Assembly: GCA_043819035.1 (NCBI GenBank)
Contig: JBDRFD010000017.1
Location: 1 to 14,346 of the forward strand
DNA length: 14,346 bases
Origin: UBA2144 sp043819035
Lineage (GTDB): Bacteria; Patescibacteriota; Gracilibacteria; Peribacterales; Peribacteraceae
Direction of reading: 5' to 3'
Under the pieces are notes generated by a model, which saw only the letters and a list, made by a program, of their open reading frames with translations, did no database searches and had not been told where the DNA came from. Position 1 is the first letter of the stretch; the number at the start of each line of letters is the position of its first letter. A program made the translations under genes and the position numbers. Below, one piece after another: positions 1 to 6,423 of the stretch.

Positions 1-1315
1 ACCGGCAACTCTCCCAATTCCAACTTCCACCACTCTTCTCGCATGAATCAACGAGCTTGTATGTATTTTCTTTCAGATCATAACCACCTTCATGTTTGCA
101 AAGAAGCCGGCAATCGTTGTCACAGGATTCGGGGTATCTTCTGGGGTCTTTGTCCGGATCGCACTCTTCAGATCCTTCAATCATACCATTACCGCAATAA
201 GGACAACCTACCCTGCAGCTTGATTCATTGAAAAAGATCCTGGCATCCTGCTTACTTTTTCCTTCATCGACAACATCCATAGCCGCATCCTCCGTTATGC
301 CACTATCTTCCATCATGATCAGATCCTCCACATTCATCCCTGCCACGCATTCGTCAGCACGAATAAAAGAACAAAGCTGTGGTTCGGGTGCCTCAGGTGC
401 ACAGCAATGTACAAATGGCATACAGACCGCCTTGATACATTTTCCCTGAAACATCGCAAACTTGCATGGTGAACCTTCCGGTTGGAATCCTCCCTGGAAT
501 CCTTCCTCTGCCCGTAAACCGCATTCTTCATAACAACTGGCAACATGTGCATCTACTTTTTCGAAGTCATCGTTACGATAGCAGGCTGGGATAAATCCTA
601 TACAGAATCCTGGCATCCATTCAATGTCATGAGGACAATCAACATCAAAACCTGTATCTCCTTCCGTACCAAAAAGAAAACCTCCATCACCGTGAAGGAT
701 AGATTCCATATCAATGGAATCTAATGGAATATCTGTCTTTGGGATATCTTTCATGTCCGAACCACACTTTTCTTCGCATGTTGCAAGATCTGTGTAGGGT
801 ATGCCCCCACCTAATATGAAATCAGTGATCTCTGCCTGAGCAATGAGACCACAAATTACAGGAGGTGTTGCACCTGGTTTGCACCCGTATGTATTGGGTA
901 GGCACTCTGTAAAACCCCTAACTTCACCACCTTCAGTCGTAGGAGTGCTTATCGATGGGAGAAAGCTCGGCCAGCTGCATGTCCCCTCTCTGCCGTCAAG
1001 TTCACAAGGTGTGTCATCTGGTAGTCTTCCTCCAATAGCTGGATCTACAAAAACCAGACCGCATTTCTTGTAGCACTGCGTAGTATCAAAGTCGGGATCA
1101 TCTTCACCATAGATTGCATCTTCTTCTGGATGGCATTCGTCAATGTACCCCCTGCAAGGGTTCATCATGCTCCACTGGATGTTATATGGACAACCTCCGG
1201 TTGGATCCCCCCCAACAATTGCCTGAAGAAGATTCCCCGCAGGATTGCGTACAACAACAGCAACCACCAAAACAAGTCCTATGCCAACAACAGTGAGAAG
1301 AGGTTTGCGCCTCAT
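1..1315 (-). CDS. Secreted cysteine-rich protein with a Myxococcus-type Cys-rich repeat (partial, C-terminus off the left edge)
   Basis: An uninterrupted reading frame of 438 codons runs from ATG at 1315-1313 to the left edge without a stop. Residues 6-22 form a hydrophobic signal peptide or N-terminal anchor after the basic start MRRK. The rest is acidic and very rich in cysteine. Three modules share a C-x3-CG core (CYKKCG at 81-86, CEEKCG at 180-185, CYEECG at 261-266). Two of them are followed by a TPC/SPC...GxC segment (103-113 and 282-293). At about 374-403 the pattern CGNG-x4-G-x-EECD...C-x3-C matches the Myxococcus cysteine-rich repeat/DUF4215 type (TIGR02232-like), which is found in extracellular disulfide-bonded proteins. 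I infer export and a disulfide-stabilised surface or secreted protein; no enzymatic motif is visible. It is transcribed divergently from the prdX-like gene. No Shine-Dalgarno sequence precedes the start. Confidence 0.85.
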   Translation of the reverse strand, partial: MRRKPLLTVVGIGLVLVVAVVVRNPAGNLLQAIVGGDPTGGCPYNIQWSMMNPCRGYIDECHPEEDAIYGEDDPDFDTTQCYKKCGLVFVDPAIGGRLPDDTPCELDGREGTCSWPSFLPSISTPTTEGGEVRGFTECLPNTYGCKPGATPPVICGLIAQAEITDFILGGGIPYTDLATCEEKCGSDMKDIPKTDIPLDSIDMESILHGDGGFLFGTEGDTGFDVDCPHDIEWMPGFCIGFIPACYRNDDFEKVDAHVASCYEECGLRAEEGFQGGFQPEGSPCKFAMFQGKCIKAVCMPFVHCCAPEAPEPQLCSFIRADECVAGMNVEDLIMMEDSGITEDAAMDVVDEGKSKQDARIFFNESSCRVGCPYCGNGMIEGSEECDPDKDPRRYPESCDNDCRLLCKHEGGYDLKENTYKLVDSCEKSGGSWNWESCR

Positions 1316-1440
1316 GCTAATTACAAAGGTAGCAGGAGAACTCCAAATCACTTATTGCCCAAATCTCGTTATATTGCACTGATTCTTTTGTTTATTGAGA
1401 ATTGATATTTGGAAATTGATATCTATTGTAGATATTACCA
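1316..1440. promoter_or_regulatory. Divergent intergenic region between the Cys-rich gene and prdX
   Basis: This AT-rich 125-nt spacer must hold promoters for both flanking genes. AATTGATAT occurs twice in direct orientation (1400-1408 and 1414-1422), followed by TAGATATT close to the prdX ATG. The direct repeats could be a binding site. No convincing -35/-10 pair or ribosome binding site is seen, so this entry rests mainly on gene orientation. Confidence 0.3.
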
Positions 1441-1941
1441 ATGTCTGATATCGAGCCCTTCCTCACCTCAAACGGCATTACTTTTGAAAGGTTTGAACAT
1501 CCTGCTGTTTTTACATGTGAAGAGGCAGAGAGGCTGGTTCCTGATATGCCCGGTTCGCATACGAAAAATCTTTTCCTGCGTGATAAGAAGGGGAAGAGAA
1601 ATATTCTCGTTGTGGTTGGATTCGAGAAGAATGTTGACCTTAAAGCTTTGAAGACTGTTTTAAGTGTAGACAAGTTAAGTTTTGCATCTCCCGAGAGGCT
1701 TAAGAAGTATTTAGGTGTTGATCCTGGTGCGGTTTCTCTTCTTGGGCTTGTTAATGATACTGATTGCTCAGTTGAAGTTATTTTTGATGAGAAGGTGTGG
1801 AATGCAGATGCAATTCAAGCTCATCCGCTTGTGAATACGGCGACACTTGTTATTTCACATGATGGGATTGAGAAGTTTCTGAAGGCGACGGGGCATGAAT
1901 GTAAGGTGATTGATGTGCCAGAGAGAGTGAATAGTGAATAG
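1441..1941 (+). CDS. prdX: YbaK/ProX-type aminoacyl-tRNA deacylase (Ala-tRNA(Pro) editing)
   Basis: This 166-residue protein matches the free-standing ProXp-ala (formerly PrdX) branch of the YbaK/INS superfamily, which hydrolyses alanine mischarged on tRNA(Pro) in the cytoplasm. Visible marks are HTKNLFLRDKKG at 40-51 (K42 is the likely substrate-positioning lysine), the strand NILVVVGF, LGVDPGAVSLLGLVND at 91-106, and AHPLVNTATL followed by the C-terminal ATGHEC at about 149-154. Its length equals the family norm. It is single-domain, so it acts in trans to prolyl-tRNA synthetase, which is not in the window. The start is the first ATG; no Shine-Dalgarno precedes it. It converges with pyrF across a 55-nt gap that holds an inverted repeat. 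A different YbaK-branch substrate cannot be excluded from sequence alone. Confidence 0.88.
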   Translation: MSDIEPFLTSNGITFERFEHPAVFTCEEAERLVPDMPGSHTKNLFLRDKKGKRNILVVVGFEKNVDLKALKTVLSVDKLSFASPERLKKYLGVDPGAVSLLGLVNDTDCSVEVIFDEKVWNADAIQAHPLVNTATLVISHDGIEKFLKATGHECKVIDVPERVNSE

Positions 1942-1990
1942 TTAAAAGTTAATAGTTATAAAAATCACTCTTCACTATTCACTTTTAACT
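1940..1990. terminator. Inverted repeat between convergent prdX and pyrF, possible bidirectional terminator
   Basis: The arms AGTTAAAAGTTAATAGT (1940-1956) and ACTATTCACTTTTAACT (1974-1990) pair with a single T/C-type mismatch around a 17-nt loop. The left arm starts inside the prdX stop codon, and the right arm ends 6 nt before the pyrF stop. The position between two converging genes suits a bidirectional transcription end. The GTGAATAGTGAATAGTTAAA style is also repeat-like. The stem is AT-rich, so termination strength is uncertain. Confidence 0.5.
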
Positions 1991-1996
1991 TATCAC

Positions 1997-2860
1997 TTAA
2001 CCCAGCACTTTATTAACATCTTCACCCATCTCCAGAGCTGCTTTACCAGCAGCCTCCTTCCAATCCTTTCCATCTGAAGCAAAGATAATCCCACGTGAAG
2101 AATTCACTATTGCTCCAGTTCCATCCGGCAGGAATCCACTCTTTATATCCTCAGCTCCTCCCCCCTGTGCTCCGTAACCGGGGATAAGGAATGGGCAGTG
2201 CGGCATTAATGTTCTTAAGTATTTCAATTCCTCAGGGTAAGTTGCTCCAACTACCGCGCCAACGCAGGAGAAGCTTGTTTCGGGCCCCAGATGTTCGCTC
2301 CCCCAGCCCTCAACGAGTTGTGCCATGTGCTCATGAATAGCTTCGTCCCCAGTTGGGAGGTCTTGTAGTTCTCCCGAACTTGGATTGCTCGTCTTCACCA
2401 GGACGAATATTCCCTTATCGTTCTTCACGCACTTTTCAATAAATGGCTTGATTCCATTCGAGCCAAGATAAGGTGAAACCGTAAGTGCATCGATCGGTTT
2501 CCCTTCTCCGAGGTACGCCTCTGCGTATGCTTCACATGTGGATCCGATGTCATTGCGTTTACCATCAGCAATCACCAGCAGATCTTTGCTCTTTGCATAC
2601 TCGCAAACTTCCCAAAACACTTTCATCCCTTCCCATCCGAGAGCTTCAAAATAAGCCAGTTGTGGTTTCACAGCCGGGGCAACTTTGGAGACAGAATCGA
2701 TTATCCCTTTGCAGAATTCCAGTACGCCTTTGGCATCTTTTGAAATGCCTTCGGGGAGCTTTTCTACATTTGGATCTAAGCCAACACAGATAGAAGCCTT
2801 GTTTTTGGATTCTGTGGTTAAGGCATCAGCGAAGTGCATCAGGGGGATAGTAACAGTCAT
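1997..2860 (-). CDS. pyrF: Orotidine 5'-phosphate decarboxylase (type 2 OMPDC)
   Basis: The enzyme makes UMP from OMP in the last step of de novo pyrimidine synthesis, in the cytoplasm. At 287 residues it belongs to the longer type 2 (Mycobacterium/Myxococcus-like) group, not the roughly 230-residue type 1. Visible marks are VGLDP at 26-30, the catalytic lysine/aspartate segment DGKRNDIG at 99-106, SPYLG at 129-133, VKTSNPSSGELQ at about 155-166, the phosphate-loop region LIPGYGAQGG at 225-234, and NSSRGI at 253-258. All are where a TIM-barrel OMPDC needs them, so the enzyme should be active. The ATG at 2860-2858 is used; an internal ATG at residue 8 is possible because neither has a ribosome binding site. 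An inverted-repeat element separates it from comM upstream. Other pyr genes are not in view. Confidence 0.95.
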   Translation of the reverse strand: MTVTIPLMHFADALTTESKNKASICVGLDPNVEKLPEGISKDAKGVLEFCKGIIDSVSKVAPAVKPQLAYFEALGWEGMKVFWEVCEYAKSKDLLVIADGKRNDIGSTCEAYAEAYLGEGKPIDALTVSPYLGSNGIKPFIEKCVKNDKGIFVLVKTSNPSSGELQDLPTGDEAIHEHMAQLVEGWGSEHLGPETSFSCVGAVVGATYPEELKYLRTLMPHCPFLIPGYGAQGGGAEDIKSGFLPDGTGAIVNSSRGIIFASDGKDWKEAAGKAALEMGEDVNKVLG

Positions 2861-2875
2861 TGCAGCTTAGGAAAA

Positions 2876-2994
2876 TGTCAGAATCACGGATTACTCTGAT
2901 TAAGCGGATTTCACGGATACTCGTTGAACAAGAACAGATCATTTTCGAGGATTCCGTGTAATCCGTCTAATCCGTTTCATCCGTGATTCAGACA
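2876..2994 (-). repeat. TIR element copy 1 (MITE-like, GGATTA-rich)
   Basis: The ends TGTCAGAATCACGGAT and ATCCGTGATTCAGACA are near-perfect inverted repeats. Inside, blocks of the form nACGGATTn repeat every 9 bp toward each end. Read on the minus strand, the inner half contains AACGAG followed by ATCCGTGAAATCCG, as in the copies at 5424-5543 and 10480-10600, so this is the same element inverted. Its length of 119 bp compares with 120-121 bp for the others. It fills the pyrF-comM gap and holds no reading frame of note. Confidence 0.85.
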
Positions 2995-3000
2995 GTGTTC

Positions 3001-3018
3001 AATCCGTGATTCTGACAA
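3001..3018. repeat. Solo element end abutting the comM stop codon
   Basis: AATCCGTGATTCTGACAA repeats the terminal sequence of the 2876-2994 element six bases beyond its right end. It stops immediately before the comM stop codon (TTA at 3019-3021 on the plus strand). It looks like a second, isolated terminus added in tandem. Confidence 0.7.
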
Positions 3019-4515
3019 TTATATTCCAATACTCTGCCGATACTGCAACGCCTCCGCCACGTGCGGTACTTCGATGTTCTTCTCTCCTCCCAAGTCTGCA
3101 ATCGTCCGTGCGACTTTTATCATCCGGTGATAACTGCGCGCGGAAAGATCCAATCTCTCGGCAGCTTGTCGCAATAACAGGGACGCTTCTTTATTGAGCG
3201 GGCAGAGAGTGTCGATATGCTTCACGTTCATCTCCTTGTTAGTGGATATGGGGAGATCTTTGTACCGCTCCGCTTGTAATATCCTCGCTTTCAAAACTCG
3301 TTCAAGGATCTGTGCGCTCGTATCCATATCTTTTCTTGGTGCTTTTTGAAGATCCTCGATAGGAACCGGCTGCACATCGATTGTCAGATCAATACGATCA
3401 AGAAGTGGTGCAGAAATGTGCCTCTGGATTTTCATCGCCGTGCTTGCAGAGAACTGCGGAGGATTCATCGCGGCAATCATGATGAAATCCGCAGGAAAAG
3501 TGACCGTGCCATGTGCGCGGGTAATTGTAATCTGCCTGTCCTCCAATGGCTGACGTAAAACTTCCAGAACCTGTGACGGAAATTCCGCTAATTCGTCGAG
3601 AAACAGCACTCCTTTATGTGCCAGGCTAATCTCTCCTGGACCGGGGATCTGGCCACCACCCACAATGCTCACTCCGCTGGCGGTATGGTGCACCAGACGA
3701 AAGGGGCGCTTTTGGACGAGCGGCAGATCCTCCGGCAGAAGATTGGCGATAGAGTATATTTGTGTGACTTCGATCGATTCCTCGTGTGTGAGCGGCGGGA
3801 GGATCCCGCTAAACGCTTTTGCGAGGAGAGTTTTCCCTGCTCCGGGCGCGCCACTCAGGAGTACGTTGTGCCCGCCGGCAGCGGCAATCTCCAGTGCGCG
3901 CTTCGCATGCTCCTGCCCGCGTACGTCTGCAAAGTCGATTCCCAGAAAATTAGTTGGACTGCATGCGGGAGGGGCAATGATATCGGGCGACCTCTCTCCT
4001 CGGAGGATTTCTACAAGATCTGTAATCGAATCCGCGCCGATCACATTCATCCCGGGCACTAGTGCCGCTTCGGGTGCGTTTACGGAGGGTACCACGATTG
4101 TAGAAATACCATTCTCGCGACACGCAATCGTTGCAGGGAGCACGCCGGTTATGTGCCTAAGTGATCCGTCGAGTGCCAGCTCTCCGAGGAATGCCATGTC
4201 GGCGAGTTCCTCCTTATCGATCAGCAGTGACCCATTCACAATCAAGAGTCCGAGTGCAATTGCTAAGTCGTAGCGTGGGCCGGCTTTGCGCAGATTGGCG
4301 GGCGCGAGGTTTACGGTGATGACCTTGCCGGTCGGGAAGCGTAAGCCACCCGATCTCAGCGCCATCTTCACTCGCTGTTCACTTTCGCGAACAGCAGTAT
4401 CCCCAAGTCCCACTATGAACATGTGTGGTTTTTCCCCATACACCGTGCCAATTTCCACAGTAATTTTTTCGCATTGAAGGCCAATATTTGCAAAGGAAAT
4501 CAGTTTTGTAAGCAT
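3019..4515 (-). CDS. comM: ComM/YifB-family Mg-chelatase-like AAA+ ATPase
   Basis: This is a 498-residue cytoplasmic AAA+ protein. Family members (ComM) act as hexameric branch-migration helicases in natural transformation and recombination. Order of domains: N-terminal ChlI-like domain (about 1-180, with VGLGDTAVRES and NLAPANLRKAGPRYDLAIAL), AAA+ core with Walker A GAPGAGKT at 222-229, Walker B VLFLDEL at 303-309, arginine-finger region PLLDRIDL at 370-377, and C-terminal Mg-chelatase domain (LSARSYHRMIKVARTIADL). The usual NPCPCG cysteine cluster after the sensor-1 asparagine is absent (NPPQFSAST at 351-359). An upstream TTG would add 18 residues, but the ATG at 4515-4513 matches where the family begins. 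It is divergent from yraN, a common neighbour of yifB in bacteria. Confidence 0.93.
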   Translation of the reverse strand: MLTKLISFANIGLQCEKITVEIGTVYGEKPHMFIVGLGDTAVRESEQRVKMALRSGGLRFPTGKVITVNLAPANLRKAGPRYDLAIALGLLIVNGSLLIDKEELADMAFLGELALDGSLRHITGVLPATIACRENGISTIVVPSVNAPEAALVPGMNVIGADSITDLVEILRGERSPDIIAPPACSPTNFLGIDFADVRGQEHAKRALEIAAAGGHNVLLSGAPGAGKTLLAKAFSGILPPLTHEESIEVTQIYSIANLLPEDLPLVQKRPFRLVHHTASGVSIVGGGQIPGPGEISLAHKGVLFLDELAEFPSQVLEVLRQPLEDRQITITRAHGTVTFPADFIMIAAMNPPQFSASTAMKIQRHISAPLLDRIDLTIDVQPVPIEDLQKAPRKDMDTSAQILERVLKARILQAERYKDLPISTNKEMNVKHIDTLCPLNKEASLLLRQAAERLDLSARSYHRMIKVARTIADLGGEKNIEVPHVAEALQYRQSIGI

Positions 4516-4617
4516 TTCTACTAAATAGGGAGGTGAAGCAGAGTGTACGATAGTCCACCAATTAGGCAATCAAAAAGGGTAGACAAACGTACACCTTAAG
4601 TGTCTACTCTTTCTCCT
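4516..4617. promoter_or_regulatory. Divergent comM/yraN regulatory gap with a dyad
   Basis: GTAGACA (4579-4585) and TGTCTAC (4601-4607) form a perfect 7-bp dyad with 15 nt between the arms, around a CTTAAG core. The gap separates two divergent genes, so both promoters lie here. The dyad could be an operator or chance; no standard -35/-10 pair is clear. Confidence 0.3.
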
Positions 4618-4980
4618 ATGTCTGTGTTGGATGCCCACATGGTGCTTGGCAAGGAAGGAGAGCTAATAGCAAAGGAGTATCTGCGCTCAAAAGGCTTCAT
4701 GGTCTACGCTGAAAATGTGCGTGTGGGCAAAGATGAGATTGACCTGATTGCATATGATCCAAAGGAAAAAATATTGGTCTTCAGTGAAGTTAAAACCAGA
4801 AGACACAAGTCAGAAAATTTCCGTCCGGAGTTCAACTTCACATCGGAGAAACAAGAGAAGTTCGAGCGTGCTGTAGCGATGTGGATGATGGCACGGCAGT
4901 ACGAAGGCCGTCATCGTTTGGATTTAATATGCGTTGCTAGTGGGGAGGTTGTTGATCATTTTAGGAATATTACTTTTTAA
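4618..4980 (+). CDS. YraN/UPF0102 family nuclease-like protein
   Basis: This 120-residue protein matches the UPF0102/YraN family, which has a Holliday-junction-resolvase-like PD-(D/E)XK fold and an unsettled biochemical role. Motifs are GKEGE at 11-15, the DEIDLIAYD strand with E40 and D42, and SEVKTR at 57-62 with E58 and K60. Together they make the expected E...D...ExK active site. The C-terminal LDLICV strand is also typical. The ATG at 4618 puts the GxxGE motif at the usual distance from the N-terminus; a GTG at 4600 would add six residues. Neither start has a Shine-Dalgarno. It sits head-to-head with comM, and yraN and yifB/comM are often clustered, which fits a DNA-processing role. Its TAA stop is followed one base later by an element end. 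Confidence 0.88.
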   Translation: MSVLDAHMVLGKEGELIAKEYLRSKGFMVYAENVRVGKDEIDLIAYDPKEKILVFSEVKTRRHKSENFRPEFNFTSEKQEKFERAVAMWMMARQYEGRHRLDLICVASGEVVDHFRNITF

Positions 4981-4981
4981 C

Positions 4982-5025
4982 TGTCAGAATCGCGGATGTA
5001 ACGGATTAGACGGATTACACGGATT
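4982..5025 (+). repeat. Left half of a TIR element upstream of the GxxExxY gene
   Basis: TGTCAGAATCGCGGAT and the following 9-bp-spaced blocks (TAACGGATT, AGACGGATT, ACACGGATT) match the left half of the 120-bp element. It begins 1 nt after the yraN stop. The inner AACGAG middle and the right half are missing here; instead the GxxExxY gene starts 22 nt later. Confidence 0.8.
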
Positions 5026-5047
5026 CTATCTTCTAACAACACTCACT

Positions 5048-5431
5048 ATGGTTACATTGAAGCATCAGGAAATAACAAAGGAAATCATTGGATGTGCAAT
5101 GAAAGTTCACAGTGCACTTGGTAATGGATTTCAGGAGGTGATTTATCAGAGGGCTTTGGTGATTGAGATGAGAAAAGTAGGGTTGAATTTTGTGCGGGAG
5201 CAGGAAGTTTTAGTTCATTACAGTGGCATGGAGGTTGGAACAAGACGAGCAGATTTTATTGTGGAAGGAGTTGTATTGGTAGAACTGAAGGCACTAACCA
5301 GATTGGAAGATGTGCATATGGCTCAAGCTATCAATTATCTTAAGGCGTATGAGTTGGGGGTATGTTTACTGATTAACTTTGGTTCAAAGAGTATGGAATT
5401 TAAGCGATATGTTCATTCTCCAATTGTCTGA
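5048..5431 (+). CDS. GxxExxY protein (PD-(D/E)XK nuclease-like)
   Basis: This 127-residue protein fits the GxxExxY family (TIGR04256 type), which is small, patchily distributed and of unknown function. The name motif is GFQEVIY at 27-33. A PD-(D/E)XK-like core follows: D69 in RADFIV, then E79 and K81 in LVELKA, with Q93 in the MAQAINYLKAY helix, so the putative nuclease centre looks intact. The frame is open further upstream, but family members start near this ATG, just before the HQEITKEIIGCAMKVH helix. The left half of a TIR element lies upstream. The last codons ATT GTC TGA fall within the TTGTCTGA terminus of the next element copy. Gene and repeats therefore look like one unit. A link to repeat mobility or maintenance is inference. 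Confidence 0.88.
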   Translation: MVTLKHQEITKEIIGCAMKVHSALGNGFQEVIYQRALVIEMRKVGLNFVREQEVLVHYSGMEVGTRRADFIVEGVVLVELKALTRLEDVHMAQAINYLKAYELGVCLLINFGSKSMEFKRYVHSPIV

Positions 5432-5543
5432 ATCACGGATGAAGCGGATTAGGCGGATTACGCGGATTACATAAAAATAGTCGTATTTCATTAACGAGCA
5501 TCCGTGAAATCCGTTTAATCAGTGTAATCAGTGATTCAGACAA
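5424..5543 (+). repeat. TIR element copy 2 (MITE-like)
   Basis: It starts with TTGTCTGAATCACGGAT, identical to the copy at 10480, and ends with ATCAGTGATTCAGACAA, one base off the inverted terminus. The middle holds TTAACGAGCATCCGTG, shared with the 10480-10600 copy. It is 120 bp long. Its first eight bases supply the last codons and stop of the GxxExxY gene. Confidence 0.88.
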
Positions 5544-5635
5544 TGTGCCGTGTAATCTTTTAATCCTATTAATCATGGTTTCAGACAATGCATAATCAGT
5601 GATTCAGACAATGCGCAATCTGTGGTTCAGACTTT
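5544..5635. repeat. Tandem series of additional element right ends
   Basis: After copy 2, three more right ends follow: ATCATGGTTTCAGACAATG (5572-5590), ATCAGTGATTCAGACAATG (5595-5613) and ATCTGTGGTTCAGAC (5618-5632). The last two are spaced 23 nt apart. Copy 2 ends in the same CAGACAATG. The array runs up to the pgl stop codon at 5636-5638. No coding signal is seen. Confidence 0.75.
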
Positions 5636-6331
5636 TCACCACAACGTGACCACCATCGTCCCCTCACTCTCCAGCACTCTCTTTGCTGGCCACCTTCGTT
5701 CATCCTCTTTACTTTCTGACATGGCTTCCCAAACTTTCTTCTTCCCTTCTCCCTTCAAAAAGAAAATATGATTTTGTGCGGATGCAATCACGTTAAGTGT
5801 GAGTGTGATCCTGTCTTTGACATCAAAGCGGTCAGTTTGTGTATGGAGGACGAAATGCTGATCACTTAATGCAGCGTCAGAAACCGGTGGGAAGAGTGAA
5901 GCAATGTGTCCGTCTTCTCCAAGCCCTAATGTGACGATGTCGGGAAGATATCCCTGTGCATCAATCATCTTTTTAAACTTTGAAGTGTAGTCAAGAACGC
6001 ATTCTTCAAGCGGAAGAGTTGCGTCCGGGAAGATGATATTCGACTCAGGGATTGTCGCAGATTTCAAGAGAGTCTCGTGCACCATTTTCTGATTACTCTT
6101 ATCATCATCAGGAGGAACGTACCGTTCATCAACGAGGAAGATCGTCACTTTGGACCAGTCGATCTCTTCTTTTCCCAGTAGCTCGTAAATTGGACGAGGA
6201 GTAGAGCCTCCGGAAAGGCCAAGCATGCATTCCCCACGTTTGCTAATTGCGTCTTGGATGGATTCTTTGAGAATGTGGACGCCTGAATTTATAAAGTCAA
6301 CTTCAGATTGAGTTTTGAGATAATTGATCAT
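5636..6331 (-). CDS. pgl: 6-phosphogluconolactonase
   Basis: The enzyme hydrolyses 6-phosphogluconolactone to 6-phosphogluconate, step two of the oxidative pentose phosphate pathway. The 231 residues cover the full SugI/DevB-type fold (NagB-related): LSGGSTP at 39-45 (phosphate loop), VDERYVPPDD at 67-76, SNQ at 79-81, GLGEDGHIASLFP at 136-148 (the family signature, with the catalytic histidine), and ITLTLNVI at about 175-182. The start is ATG at 6331-6329; a TTG five codons upstream is less likely. TATTAT lies 6 nt before the ATG, a spacing expected for a leaderless transcript. It lies directly downstream of zwf on the same strand, separated by a palindromic repeat, so the two act in sequence and may be co-transcribed or separately initiated. 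Confidence 0.95.
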   Translation of the reverse strand: MINYLKTQSEVDFINSGVHILKESIQDAISKRGECMLGLSGGSTPRPIYELLGKEEIDWSKVTIFLVDERYVPPDDDKSNQKMVHETLLKSATIPESNIIFPDATLPLEECVLDYTSKFKKMIDAQGYLPDIVTLGLGEDGHIASLFPPVSDAALSDQHFVLHTQTDRFDVKDRITLTLNVIASAQNHIFFLKGEGKKKVWEAMSESKEDERRWPAKRVLESEGTMVVTLW

Positions 6332-6353
6332 GGTTAAATAATACAAGATAAAA
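6332..6353 (-). promoter_or_regulatory. Possible -10 box for a leaderless pgl transcript
   Basis: On the minus strand TATTAT is followed by six bases (TTAACC) and the pgl ATG. No Shine-Dalgarno sequence lies between. The same geometry is seen at zwf, the PGRP-SpoIID gene and the glycosyltransferase. The -35 region is not convincing. Confidence 0.35.
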
Positions 6354-6422
6354 GGATAAACAAGAAAAACAGGAAAAACATGATTACAGTAATCTTATTT
6401 TTCCTGTTTTTCCTGTTTATCC
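6354..6422. repeat. Long palindrome between zwf and pgl
   Basis: The arms at 6354-6378 and 6398-6422 are 25 bp each with one mismatch. Each is built of 9-bp blocks (GGATAAACA, AGAAAAACA, GGAAAAACA), and the centre holds GATTACAGTAATC, itself a palindrome. The right arm ends 1 nt before the zwf stop codon. It could stabilise or end the zwf message, and it resembles the 9-bp-periodic TIR elements elsewhere in the window. Confidence 0.8.
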
Positions 6423-6423
6423 C

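Noticed and set aside
3616..4273. Long plus-strand frames opposite comM (148 and 202 codons)
   Set aside because: They are antisense shadows of comM, whose motifs establish the coding strand.
3019..4569. TTG start at 4569 for comM
   Set aside because: The ATG at 4515 aligns with the usual family N-terminus; the 18 extra residues are not family-like and overlap the divergent control region.
4934..5047. Upstream extension of the GxxExxY frame to 4934
   Set aside because: The extension runs through the end of yraN and the repeat element and does not resemble the family N-terminus.
4982..5635. CRISPR array reading of the regularly spaced GGATTA blocks and tandem ends
   Set aside because: The units are 9 bp or 23 bp and contiguous or inverted, with no constant-length unique spacers and no cas genes.
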